Shown piece after piece: positions 33,906 to 45,808 of a stretch of DNA of 64,000 bases (the stretch's first letter is position 1; the number at the start of each line of letters is the position of its first letter). Position numbers and translations under genes: made by a program. The stretch comes from Rotaria sordida. Its lineage: Eukaryota > Rotifera > Eurotatoria > Philodinida > Philodinidae. The stretch is from NCBI GenBank assembly GCA_905250125.1, contig CAJNOL010000208.1, positions 76,194 through 140,193 on the forward strand, written 5' to 3'. Below the pieces are notes generated by a model that was not told the DNA's origin, searched no databases, and saw nothing but the letters and a program-made list of their open reading frames with translations.

Positions 33906-36900
33906 CTGACAACTCTAAAAAAGATCAATTGTGACCTGAAAGTTTATTAAAATCTAATTCATAGATTCGTCAAAAATAAGTTTCTTCGATGTTAGATTTC
34001 TTTCCTCGATCGAAATCTGTAAGAACTTGTTAGATATTCAAATCTTTTATATATCAACAAATGTCAAATACTATCACCTTGATTGAATTATATTGTTACA
34101 AACAAGGATTTTTTGTCTTATGAAGTTACCATATCTACGGATTCACTAGAAAGATTTTCATTTCGAATCTGTAATTCAATATTCTCTTTCTCATAACACA
34201 ATTTAAGGCGGTTGACTGATGAGTTATAATTCAACTGAGCCACTCGTTTTCAATGCCTGAGCATCAGTTTGAATTGGAAAAAAACGAAGATTGCTGAGAT
34301 TGAGACAATGTGACAAGTGTACTTCCTTACATGGTGATGCGTGCATGATTAAATATTAAAGCGATCAATCATGTCTTAGATGGTCAATACATACTTTATT
34401 TAATAATTATAACCTTGTATGATTTCAATTCATCCATGAAGGAATCTCAAATATTTAGAACAATTTTTAAATGGATTATACAGACGAAATACAAAGAATA
34501 ATAACTAGACCTCTGCCCGGCCTCATTATCTCTCACTGCTTAGGAGAATTAAAATAGATGAATACAAATGAAATTCATTATATTTTCTTCTGCGCAAGTG
34601 CAATATTTAAAAAGAGCATATATCGTATAGAATCATCTTCTGCTAATTTTCGAGATGATACTATTTCTCAGATCTAACTTATGTTCTTTTTGAGTAATAT
34701 TCAACAGTTTTCGAACGATACAACCTCCCATTTTGTCTCGAAACAAATATCATATTTGGAATCAGTAGGAAAAAAGTAAGTACACCTATGCGTATTTCAA
34801 ATTAATTCTACGAGTTTTAGATGAAAGAGATTCATTGAATTTGAACGTGTGATTCGTATCAAACAAAATTGATTTTAATCTGAAGAGATAAATGAATTTT
34901 ACTATTCAAATTCAGCTCATTTGGCATTTATGAAGAAAACAAATTTATGTTTTCTTTTTGCAAAAAATCTAATTGCATAAGATCTGATATAAATTGACTA
35001 AAATAATGAGAATCGATAAAAAAAAAAAGTTAATAGTCTATTTCATAATTTATTCATGAAGAACTTCTGACATACTAATACAACTAGAATGTTATTGAGG
35101 AAAAGCAAAGAACAATCTATGCAAAATATTTCAAGTCTTCTTAGAAAAGTATGAGGTTTTTAGTAAATATAGATAATCAATATAATAAAAAATACACAGT
35201 GTGATAGATCAATCAATATACTTACACCAAATTAAAACTTTCCACAAAGTTTTAGTGTTAAAAGGCTATTTGTCGTTCAATGTTTATCATCTATATTAGA
35301 ACACTTTATCATGATAATGATCTATCATATATTACAATATTTGAGCGAGCTCGTCATTTAAAAGACGAATAAATATCTAATATCAATCACTCTTGATATG
35401 ATCGACATATCGTTGACATCATTTTAGATATTATGGCATTCGCATCGATTGATTTTAGTTATATATAATCGATCGTACACAATGCTATACACCATATCTA
35501 TGGAATCTAAATAGTATCCACTATTTATCCAGTTATTTTTCGACCCTCAGTCATTTAATACTTTGGGGAGTTACATTATTCACATCGAGATTATCATCAA
35601 TGTATGAACGGGGAAAATGACGTACTCTTACACTCTCGAGACTACAGTGAAAATACGAAACTATAGCGAGAATAGAAACATGTGGAGTATGGGCAGAGAA
35701 CGGTGACAGTATGTCGTTATATTCTTGGATTTAGATTTAGTTTTTTCTTAGTTATAAAACTGTAATCCAAGTATGCTTCAAGACTCCGTACTCAGTGTAT
35801 TTTCATTGTACTCTTGTACACTGGGAACCATCTGAGAATGTTATTTCTCCTTTGGGTTCAATTCATTTCTTATTTCTTTTTCACTTGTGTCGATTTGCAT
35901 ACCGAGAATATCTATTTTATCTGCTGTTCCACATTTTACAAGGATTGTTCTCCTTGTTCTTCGTTCAAGTATCAACATCTAAATTCGATTAATAAACTGA
36001 TTGATGAGTTTTCGGTCAATAAAACATGAAACTGCCAAGATAATTTCTAAACATATTTAGTTTTCGATCGATGTGAATTAGATTAATAGAAATAAGCCAT
36101 CTATTACTATTATTTTAAGTGTTTCATAGTTAATCGAAGGATGAAATTTGTAATGCATATTTTATATGTAATATGATATGTGAAATTGATACATGTTATC
36201 AACGATTCGTCTGATAGGTCTGTGAAGTTCCTATATTATGACCGAGATTTTGGTATATGTATATCGAAGAATAAAAATAAAAATTTCTTCAATACACTTT
36301 TGTTGCTTTCAGCTTTCTTTATTGTTCACGTTGGATATATCATACGATGCATCGCACTGTTCGTTTTTTCTCGCTATCTATAATATATTTTAAAAGTAAT
36401 AAAAACAGGAAAAACCACAAAAGAGAAAACTTATGTGGAGAAGCCCACAAGCAATCAAAGTTATTCCGGTCTAAAAATCTCTTAAAACTATTAACCTATC
36501 TGAATCCCTTTAGTCCTTTTAGTCCCTTTAATCCCTTGAAGGGTGTGAATGTATACTTTCTGTCTACGCACAGTCACAACCAATAAAAGTAGTTCTACGA
36601 TGAAAAGAAATAGAAGATCATGGATAAGAATAATTAAAAGGATTAAAATACGTATATGAAAATTTATAGAAAAGTTTGACTGGAATAAATTTAATTTGTT
36701 ATGGACCTGGAGAAAAAAAAAAGATAAAATATTTTAAAAGTTTATCATTTAAGAATAACAAATGAAAATAAATAGTTTTTGCTTGTCATTGATTGTAGTA
36801 TATACAAAAATATAATATCATTGTTAGAGAAGCATTGTCTCACTTAACTATAAGAATATAAAAATCAGTTAGGATATTTTATAGTTTATATATTTATCAA

Positions 36901-36929
36901 AAAATTTCTGTTGACTGATGCAAAAGAGA

Positions 36930-37769
36930 TAATGCCATTGCTCGAATATTTGTTTTATCATCGCTGGTACAACATTGTTTAACATAATTGATTTGATTAA
37001 TGGAAATGAAACTGACAATGAGAGAATTTGGTATAATGAAATGGTTAACTCTTTTAATATTGATCGAAGAATACCAGCCATACCAATAAATTATAGTGGA
37101 AAACCATGACAACATGCTTTTAATGCATGAAAATCATAAATGTCTATCCGATCAATGGCAATTGATATTAATGGTGATATATATATATATTTATTTACTA
37201 TTGATAATTCAATAAAATAACATTCGTATGAATAATTTCTTTGTATTGAATATAACTGTTGAGATCGAATCTTGTCATTCAATAAGTTGTAGAAATGTTT
37301 CATAAATCTATTAGCTGAACATGTTGTATGTGTAACAGCGAATGGATTGATTCGTTGGAAATTATATATTGAACATGATAAGGAATTGTACAATCTTAGG
37401 ATTACAAATATTGTTTCAAATATCGATGAAATATTATTTATAAGAAATATCATGATTTATGAATAGAAACTATTTAAATAAAAAATGTCATATATAGAAT
37501 TCGATGGTCTATCAAACTTCGAAGCTATGATAAATTCTGATTATAATAATGATAGTACTGGAATATATTGGATTGGATATGACGATTACTTACGTAAAGT
37601 AAATAGTAATAATGTAAATTTACTAGATGATGATATAACTAGAGATGGAAATCCAAATAATGTTTTTCATAGAAAACAAAATACAAATAGTAAGACTATG
37701 GTAAAATTTATCATTATCTTCTGCTTCTTTTTTTGTGTTTTATTTACTCCTAATAGCACTTTAGCTTAA
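36930..37769 (+). pseudogene. Possible decayed beta-propeller-like gene, including the open frame 37485-37769
   Basis: One plus-strand frame reads protein-like for about 280 codons without a frame change, but nine stop codons lie between 37107 and 37484 (three TGA, six TAA/TAG). Readable pieces include SFNIDRRIPAIPIN, MSIRSMAIDINGDIYIYLF, VVCVTANGLIRWKLYIEHD and, in the open 95-codon part starting ATG 37485, STGIYWIGYDDYLRKVN, which look like blades of a PQQ/NHL-type propeller. The open part ends with a hydrophobic segment (MVKFIIIFCFFFCVLF) and a stop at 37769. The opposite strand has a competing frame (36869-37453) with only one stop, so the reading is uncertain. Either a pseudogene eroded mainly by C-to-T-like changes, or a chance frame in AT-rich DNA. 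Confidence 0.3.
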
Positions 37770-38082
37770 TAAGATAGAAAAGTAAACTCAAAAAAAAATC
37801 CATCTTTTTCATATTCTGTCACTATTGATACATTTGATATTTGATTATTTATGTAAATTTTCAAATATTCTGTGAGTGATTTCGAGAAAGTGAATAGTTT
37901 TTAAACGTTTTGACATTATTCATTGTTTGATACGATAGTTAATTACACTTTTTTGAAAAAAATAGATGTTATCTGCTCTACTATATCAATTCAAGCTTCT
38001 TTTTTATTACGCAATATGAACAATTTCATATAAAGATGTGCACAGTTACCGTACTTTACTCTGCATGGTTAGCTATTATAAG

Positions 38083-38142
38083 GGTAGAGGGTGTGGGTGA
38101 AGAGAAAACCTGCGTCCATGACCACACCCACACTCACGACGA
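38083..38142. repeat. GTGTGGG/CACACCC-rich patch
   Basis: Short stretch with gggtgtgggtg in one sense and accacacccacactcac in the other within 60 bp. The same motif pair occurs inside the fold-back element (about 17910-17985 and 18665-18725), at about 43955-44000 and near 57690. Bdelloid telomeres are known to be built of TGTGGG-like repeats; whether this patch is related is unproven. Confidence 0.4.
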
Positions 38143-38174
38143 TATAAACAGTCGTTTATAATGATAACTATGTA

Positions 38175-38386
38175 TTAGTGGTGATTGCGGATGTTCGTAC
38201 GGCCAGCCGATGATCTAAGGCCACCTCTTTGAAAACTGGTATTTACTTCACTTAATTGAATTATTTCGGGTAATGATTCTTCTTCTTCTATCTATTAAAA
38301 AATAAGTCTTATTATTGACGGATTTATATAACAAAAATGTACTTTAGTTTCGTTTGATGATGCTGGTGGTATGGAATAACATTCGA
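38175..38386 (-). CDS. Orphan 3' exons of an unidentified minus-strand gene (partial)
   Basis: Two well-bounded exons: 38343-38386 and 38175-38291, joined by a 51-bp GT-AG intron in phase 0. They read ECYSIPPASSNETK and then IEEEESLPEIIQLSEVN followed by FQRGGLRSSAGRTNIRNHH and a stop. This is acidic then Arg-rich, typical of a disordered C-terminal tail. The acceptor at 38387 needs a phase-1 upstream exon. The adjacent segment 38437-38550 shows coding-like words but no single frame joins cleanly, so the 5' part was not found. No domain recognised. Confidence 0.4.
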
Positions 38387-38550
38387 CTGGAAAATCAATT
38401 TAAATTAACAAAAATTTTCAAATAGAAATATTTACTATCGGTTCGTCAATGACGATAGTGTTGTTGGGTTATGCTGAATTGTTTGCATTTTTGTCCATTT
38501 CTGACATTAGATTTTAAATAATAATACTTCATTCAGGAACAATTCATCTA

Positions 38551-40686
38551 AAATTGAAATAAACTTCTTCATATTTTTTTATTTAAAAATATTTATTTAA
38601 GAAGAGTGAATGCAATAGTTCCTATAACGACTGTTATTCGAATATTCGCGGACGTTAGAACGATATATTTGTTCATTTCTGTAATACAGAAGTGATTCAG
38701 AACTGTTTAAACTAGTTGTAATAATTATTAAAATTTAAATGAATTTAAAAAACTAAAAGAACGATATTTGGTTTTGTTTTTAAAACTAAAATTGATTGAT
38801 AATAGATGCTATAATGAATAATTAAACTATTAGAATTTAGAATTTTGTTACTTTTATACAAAATTTAAGTTTTTGTATATTGGTAAAATTTTTCTTCAGT
38901 CATTTATAACTCTTGATTATGTATCCTTAGTTATAAAAGGCAAATTTCTTTGATCGACCTGTGATCAAAATCAGATCATATTCATAATGGAGATAAGCTA
39001 ACTGATAACATAAATGGTTAAATAAACGATGTGAATAATAAGACGCTCCCTATTTTGAACTGACTTCCACATCTAAAATATCTTCAAAAAGAGACAACTA
39101 TGAAAATATTTAGACAAACTTGTCCATAAGTCTCACGTCGAAAACCTAATGATCCGTCACTGGCAGACAATCATAATAGAAATTGAATGCCTCTAACTCA
39201 TTTTGCATCAACCTGTTTTTAACAAAAGGCGCTGTACTACTTTAAAGTTCTTAGTACGTTCTCAGATGAATTAATGCGAAAATCTCAGGTATTTTTAAGA
39301 AACTGACTTCAAGCAAAAAAATAGCTTTTGGTGCCAGACTGTTCACTAATAGGGATGAAGACTTGTCCCTTCAAATTTTTGGTAGAAAACGGATATTGAA
39401 ACATCATTTTCTTTGTACTGGCAGAAAGTAAAATCAAAATAAGCCGACATTCTTGGTGTAAGATGAATAGGATTACAACACGCGAGAGGAGGGTGAGCAC
39501 GATCTAGTTACAGACGAGTCTCGTTTGCCTACTTCTCCCCGTTGTCGCTAAATATTGATACTCCCAAAATGAGAATAGTTTCTGGCAAATTTTGAGCTAT
39601 GAAAAAATCGAGAGTTCTGATGAAGGTACGAATAGGAGCAGGTCCTTTTTAAAGTTTATTCCTTCCTCTAAAAAATTGAGCTTGCGTCGTCTGTGATTGA
39701 GCAAAACTTTTAACACTATTAAATAGATCATAGTCCGAAATACATGTAGCACTATTTGAGTCTTGCAAAAGTACACTTTCGAGTTTTTTTTTCTAATGTT
39801 CTCCTGTTTGCTCATCGTATGTTTATAGTAGTAGAAAATGATACACGATCATTATATACTTTTATTATGTATTGTATTCATAGAGGACAGTTATTTTTTA
39901 GCATATTTCATTGTATACAATTATTCACAGATGTAGAACTTCCATCTGGAATAGTAATAAGTTGAGCAATCTTTAATTACCATTGTAGAAGTTATCCTAC
40001 AGAAAATGTTTCTCTTTAAGGAAGTGAAATTGGAATCTTTAGCTTTTCTTTCTTCTTTTTCAGAGTAAGAAAATAGAAGTAGAGAGTTTATATTGAAACG
40101 TTCTTGCATTATCAATAGAAAATTCCACAAAATGAGTTATAGTTTTACAAGATAACGTAGTTTAGACAACGTATTATATATATATATCTTGGAAAGCAAA
40201 TATGAGAATAAACGAGAGGCTTTTTTTTAATATTCTCTTCACATTATTGCTTAGTTGAACTCATCAAACCTATTGACTCATGTCATCAAATCCTTCTGTT
40301 TTTATACTCTTAATAAAAATGTCACTTTTTCTCTCTTAGATCGTTCTACATGTTGTTTCATATCATCGTTTTTTTTCAATATAATTCTCAATAAAAAAAC
40401 TTTTATTATCTTTTTATTTGAGATTTTTCACCTACTTGCTGGACATATTCGGATAAAATATTTCCGATAAAAAAAAAAATCTTTCTCGAAAGATTTACTT
40501 TTTTGATTTTCTTTTCGAAATATATAACAGCACTAGTTTTATTATAATTATGTTCGCTTAACACAACAATCTTAACGAGAAAAATAAAAATGCTCTTGAA
40601 AGTTGTCATTAGAAATAAAAACTTTCTACATTTATCTATTATCCAAAAAAAACAAAAAAAAATGGTCAAATCGAACGAAAAAAGTT
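38551..40686. other. Intergenic, no gene recognised
   Basis: AT-rich; several short frames (39309-39500, 39597-39815, 40406-40729) are chance frames or read-through of the GPCR flank. Nothing supported. Confidence 0.4.
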
Positions 40687-41673
40687 TTAAGACACATTGT
40701 AGATGATTGCTTTTGGAGGTTGATAACAATGAAATAATCTTGATTGATGTTGATAAATGAATTGCATCAATGTTCGTCGAAATGTAATTGATGAAAGTGA
40801 ATAGATATAGAATCCAGCACCATCATTTATGTAACAACCAAAATCAACGAAACATGTTATAAGTCGTTCTACAGCCCAATAGACATCAGACATGTCATCA
40901 TACCTAGGTGTTTTTATTGTTCGATGAAGTTTTAATATGGCGTAAGGTAAAGTGAAAGTAATAACACATGCTGTTTGAACGAGTGTCATCTTCTGTAAAT
41001 CACGTACTCGATAGTCTAGAGATGATGATGATTGTCGTTGTCGAACATGGCATCGACGAATATTGTAAATAGTAAGCAAACCGAATGTTCCAATCAAAAG
41101 TGGATATAGAATAACATATGAAAGTAAAGTTATATCGAAAATAAAACGATATATATTACCATGTGCAGCCCAACATTCATTTCGATGGTCATAATTGATA
41201 GTAAACATATATAATATATGTGAATTAACTGCACAAGCAATAATAATAACAAGTGGCACTAATTTTTGAGCGACACGCAAATCAGCCCATCGACGATGTT
41301 TTACTTGATGACATGAACTTGCAAAACGATCAGCTGATGCAAGAGTTATTAGCAAAGTTGAAGCTACATAAGCAGAATGAGCTACATAAAATCGTATACG
41401 ACACCACCAAATATTCGTTAAATGAATATTAATACCATGTTGAATAAATTGAAATGGTTGACTGAATAATATTTGAAATAAAGCAATACATGATGATGCA
41501 AGAAAATAATTACAACACGAACTTTCAATTAATGTTCGACGAGTAAAAAGAAAAACATTAAGTATATGACCTACCACACCAAGAATACATATTGGAGGAA
41601 TACCATATCGATATATATTCTGTGTTATTTTATCAAATAACAATACAGTAGAATTTACAGATGATCGTGCCAT
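40687..41673 (-). CDS. Rhodopsin-like (class A) 7TM G-protein-coupled receptor
   Basis: Intronless, 328 residues, seven hydrophobic segments. Seen: short N-terminus with an N-x-S/T site (VNST); TM1 ICILGVVGHILNVFLF with the GxxxN pattern; WWCRIRFYV at the start of TM3 with the disulfide Cys and NECWAAH in extracellular loop 2 as its partner; ASADRFASS at the end of TM3 where class A has DRY (here DRF); TM6 TACVITFTLPYAI; and a short C-terminal tail after a helix-8-like FRRTLMQFIY. The NPxxY motif of TM7 is not recognisable (region DGAGFYIYSLSS). The ligand is unknown; the shape resembles FMRFamide/peptide-type or orphan chemosensory receptors, which are often expanded as intronless genes in invertebrates (inference). 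Plasma membrane. Confidence 0.85.
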   Translation of the reverse strand: MARSSVNSTVLLFDKITQNIYRYGIPPICILGVVGHILNVFLFTRRTLIESSCCNYFLASSCIALFQILFSQPFQFIQHGINIHLTNIWWCRIRFYVAHSAYVASTLLITLASADRFASSCHQVKHRRWADLRVAQKLVPLVIIIACAVNSHILYMFTINYDHRNECWAAHGNIYRFIFDITLLSYVILYPLLIGTFGLLTIYNIRRCHVRQRQSSSSLDYRVRDLQKMTLVQTACVITFTLPYAILKLHRTIKTPRYDDMSDVYWAVERLITCFVDFGCYINDGAGFYIYSLSSITFRRTLMQFIYQHQSRLFHCYQPPKAIIYNVS

Positions 41674-44600
41674 TAGTTTTCCTAACCTTTTCTACTTTGT
41701 CTATGCCTATGTCTGAATAACTGAATGTATTGAGCTCTTGGCAAGTCAATAATTCATCTGTTACACTATTTCATTTCAATGTTACACTCAAATATTATCA
41801 ACGATTATATAGTACTTCAATCCAAAACGTCAATAAACACTCATTTATCATAAACGTACTTACTTTTATTAGATATCCTATACGCAAATAAAATCATGGA
41901 ATGATTAACAATTTTATTGTCAGTCATATTAAAAGAATTAATGACATCGTACACATTAGTTAGTCAAAGCATTGGGTAGGTGTTACGTCATTTAGACATT
42001 CAGTTTTCCATCACTCGAACGATTTTTTCTGATGACATTAAAATTGGATCAAAATAAAAATGGTTTTGTTCAATAGATGTCTCATTGTTGAGTTGTCGAA
42101 ATTTATCGATTATAGATGGAAAAGAAGATTCGAACATAAGTACTTAACATTCAGTTTCGTCGAATTTTTTGGACTTGATCTAGATTTTCGAAAAAAATAA
42201 TCAGGAGCAATTTTGAGACTGGCTCCTCTTCCCATCTCATTACATGAGAACTTAGCAACTGACATTAATGACAAGACTTAGAAAATGTTAGAATATTCCA
42301 TAATCTTCCTTGAAATTAAAATAAACTGAAATACGTTTTTCCAATATTCTAACTGACACAGTTTCTAATATTTGTTCAGATAAACGATCACATCATACAT
42401 ATCAACTAATTAAGTTTTTGATTTTCGTCAATAATCAATATCAATGTTTTTAAGTTCATCGATACACATAATGGATGATTAAGATCTTGCTATGGATATA
42501 AACAATGTCTACAATAGACGTAGTTGTTCATTAAATCAATGATTAGACTAATAACAATAAATTATGAAAATGAAATAGAAAAAATATATAAAATAAATAC
42601 CAAGCGAATAGCAACAAGATAAATAAAAAACAAATGCCAATAAAAAAAAAAAGATAACAAAAAGATACCCCCAGATAAGATCATAAATTTCTCAACTCAC
42701 TTAAGCTTCACTTTCAATAGAATAGAAAGATAGAGCATGAAGTTCTATATATTTCTGTCTATTGGTTTTTTTGTTTTGTTAGATAAAAAACAGGATTTCC
42801 GTGGACTAAATAATCTTAAAGGATTTATCACTTTTCGATAATAACAATGGTAACGATAACTTTTTTCTTTTGAAAACTCAATATCAAAATCAATAGTATA
42901 GACTGACGTGATTTTTCATGTTCTACATAATGACATATCGATTATATTGTGCAGGCTCAGACAGGTTCGATATCGTACTTGTATGATCCTATCCAATCTG
43001 AGACGGATGTTAACAGTAAATATAATCACTATGTCAATTTGCAGCGCATAAAAAAATGCATCGATCGACGCTATTAGTTTTCATATTAGGTTTATAATAG
43101 AAAAATTATGAATATTATAATTGTTATTCGAAACATCCAAAACTGATGAACCTTCCTAAGACTATTTAGCCCACGAAAATTGTTTTTACATCTAACAAAG
43201 CAAACAAATAAATAGACAGAAATGCGGAAAATTTCATAGTCTGTGTTTTCATTCTATTGATAGTGAAAGTTAAGAGGATAACAGATTTACGATTTTATTC
43301 AGTGGTGTTCTTTATGTTGGCAATATAAAAATAAAAAAGACAATATTTGCTGATAATCGATCCGGAGATTTTGCACTCAGTATATTTTGTATTAGTATGA
43401 TGAAACTAAAGAAGACATATAAATTCCACAGTTTAACCCGAAAGGGACTGCATTAACAAGCTTTTTTTAATGATTCAAAACGTGAAAATTTGTTATGACT
43501 GTGCTTTTATCAAGAACTGTGGCGGATTTCAGTCTTTTGTTCTTATCAGTTGATGTTATATATAATTTAGACATTTATTAAATTAAGATGCAATATATAT
43601 CGAACATAAATAATACTGCTGAGATCGTTGAATAAAAGTAAAAGACACTTCATATTGGTTTTTGTGAGAAGTTTCACATAATCATAATTAGACTTAACAG
43701 TCGAAACTGTTATTGTGCTTAGTTTGCTTCTACCGAAGCCTTCAATAGCATCCTTCTGATATGTGGTTTTTTCTCGAACTGTCGGAACTTTCATAAGTTT
43801 CTAGCGATTGAAATGTGCCTAAAGGAGTCAGTGGTTTTCTTTCGATAAGTTTCCACTCGCCGAGTACTCAAAACTTCGATGAGTGCCGAGATGTTCGAGT
43901 AAGCATAAATATCGGATGAGATCGGCATATGAGCGTCGATGTTGGGTGGCCTTTGGGTATGAGTGTGGACGTGGGATAGGATGGGTTCTGGGTGTGTGTA
44001 AGAATAGCTATAGATATTTTCTACATCCTTACTGTCATCCACCATGGCACTCTTACAATTACACATTAACCCACTTCAATAGCTTCGCACTCCTTTTTAA
44101 ATCCTCACAGAGTGAGTCACATGTTAAGAGCTTCTTTTTCTTTTCTGTTGCAGTGATTGGCTAAAGGATTGAAAACAAGTTGGTTTTTTCCAATTATACT
44201 ATAGGGCACAACTACGCATTACTTGATGTTTTCGTCGAAGAAAAAAAAAAGCGAATATAAGTGCTCCCCTGCAAAATTTCCAAGTGAGCGAGGAACTCAC
44301 TTTGAAATAATTTCGAAGATTGAAGGATTCAAATTTGCACAGAGCATCAAGGTACGATAATGTTACTGAATATTTGACAGTATAGTTACTGTTATTTTCA
44401 TATAATTCTTTATCAAGATATTGTCATCAATAATGATTTGTCTAAGAAAAGTATTTTAAATAAACATACATATTTCATATAAAGTCTCGAATAAAATTGA
44501 TTTGCTTTTATTTGGAATCAGCAGTAGTTTCGTTCCTTAATGTATCAAGACAAATATCATCGATGATTCTTGAGTAGTATTCTGATTCATAGTAACAAAA

Positions 44601-44877
44601 TGCATAGAATTGCTACACCTGAATCATTCCCTACTTTTCAAAAATAACCGTTGTTACAATATTAATGTTTTCGCATCATTTTCGTATGAATAAGTGGATT
44701 TAGGCTTGGAATTGGCCTGATTGATTCGTTGATGTGTAAAAATTTAATTTTATAGTTAATTTTGTTTTCCTTTTAGCAATAGTAGTCTTAAACGAATAGG
44801 ACAGCTTTTTGGTTATGTTAAATAATGATTTTAAATAGGACAACATCAAACTTTCCAATTCTTGTATAAAAATCGTA
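41674..44877. other. Intergenic, no gene recognised
   Basis: AT-rich. Frames on both strands at 43791-44164 arise from a locally less AT-rich patch with GTGTGGAC/GGGTGTGTG motifs and show no domain. Nothing else supported. Confidence 0.4.
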
Positions 44878-44879
44878 TT

Positions 44880-45335
44880 GGTGTGGACTCCTGATCCAGT
44901 GAACTCGGAACCCGCTGTGGGTCCCCTTTCCTGGAAACTCGAAAGCTGGGTGTAGGTTCCCCTTCCCAGGAACCAAGAATTAGGTGAGTGGGTTTTCGTC
45001 CCTAGGAACTAAGAACTATGGGTGACCCTTTGACTGTAAAAATCCTTTAATGAAGTAGTTAAAGTTGAAGTAGAGACTGTTTCATTAAAGAAGAATTTTT
45101 TTAAGAAAAAAGCGATTTTTTATAAAGTTTGACCGAAGGTAGTAAGGTTGAGAAATCCGAATCTGAAATCAATTTCTTCAAATTTTGAATTTGACTTTTT
45201 TTGCGTAAAAGGTGCCACTCCTAATTCCGAATTCCCGTTCCTAAGAAGCCACACCTGATTTCGAGTTCTTGGAAAGGAAAATCCACACTCGGGCTCCCAG
45301 GAACGGGAACCCACACTGGATTCCGAATTCCTATG
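44880..45335. mobile_element. Palindromic MITE-like element
   Basis: The left part (ctcggaacccgctgtgggt, ggaaactcgaaagctgggtg, ttccccttcccaggaacc) is mirrored as reverse complement at about 45220-45335 (ggaatt, TCGAGTTCTTGG, ACCCACACTGGATTCC). Arms are made of near-repeated CCCAGGAACC-type units about 40 bp apart. The inner block ttgaccgaaggtagtaaggt...gaatct resembles the inner block of the 21.7 kb element. No coding sequence; exact ends uncertain. Confidence 0.6.
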
Positions 45336-45808
45336 AACAAAACCCGAAACTGATAGCCTTAGCTGTCATAAAAACTTTTTCTCAAAAGAACCAATTGCTT
45401 AATTGACATATTAAGCGAATTGCTTTTTCACCGCTTTAGTCCAGAGTTGAGATGTGAGTGGATGTGAGTAGGTATGTAAGCAAGCATAAGAGTAAAGATG
45501 AGATCCAAGTCCGTCCTGATTTATCGACATTGACTCATAGTCCACCTCTCCTCAACCCTTATGTCTACTCTCATTTCTCTATACCTATACCTCGCGGCTC
45601 CATTTTTTCTTCTTCGTCAAATCCGTAGAGACTCATACATTACAGGTGAATAAACACATCTTTTGAAGTGAAGCAGAAATAAATGACACATGAAAAGAAC
45701 TATTCTATTTTCTTTCTCATAGAAACATGCATGGTGTACAGTAATTGTTTACTGATAAAATTTTCAAGCATATTTTCTATGAATCTGTTGTTTATTATTA
45801 TTTTGAAA

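Larger units (their letters stand above)
32149..36868. other. Long intergenic region, no gene recognised
   Basis: AT-rich. It contains a small tandem repeat near 32553 and a degenerate inverted repeat at about 33200-33900. Short frames at 33300-33909, 35795-36029 and 36180-36586 are Phe/Leu/Ser-rich chance frames with no domain. The IF gene promoter should lie directly to the right of 32148. Confidence 0.45.

Noticed and set aside
33300..33909. Overlapping frames on both strands
   Set aside because: They fall in a degenerate inverted repeat and show no domain.
36869..37453. Minus-strand frame of about 195 codons with a single stop
   Set aside because: Considered as a gene with one stop. Its composition is hydrophobic without domain or TM topology, and the plus strand reads more protein-like, so it is noted under the possible pseudogene instead of listed.
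43791..44164. Two overlapping antisense frames of about 90 residues
   Set aside because: Arise from a GTG-rich patch; neither has a domain or splice signals.
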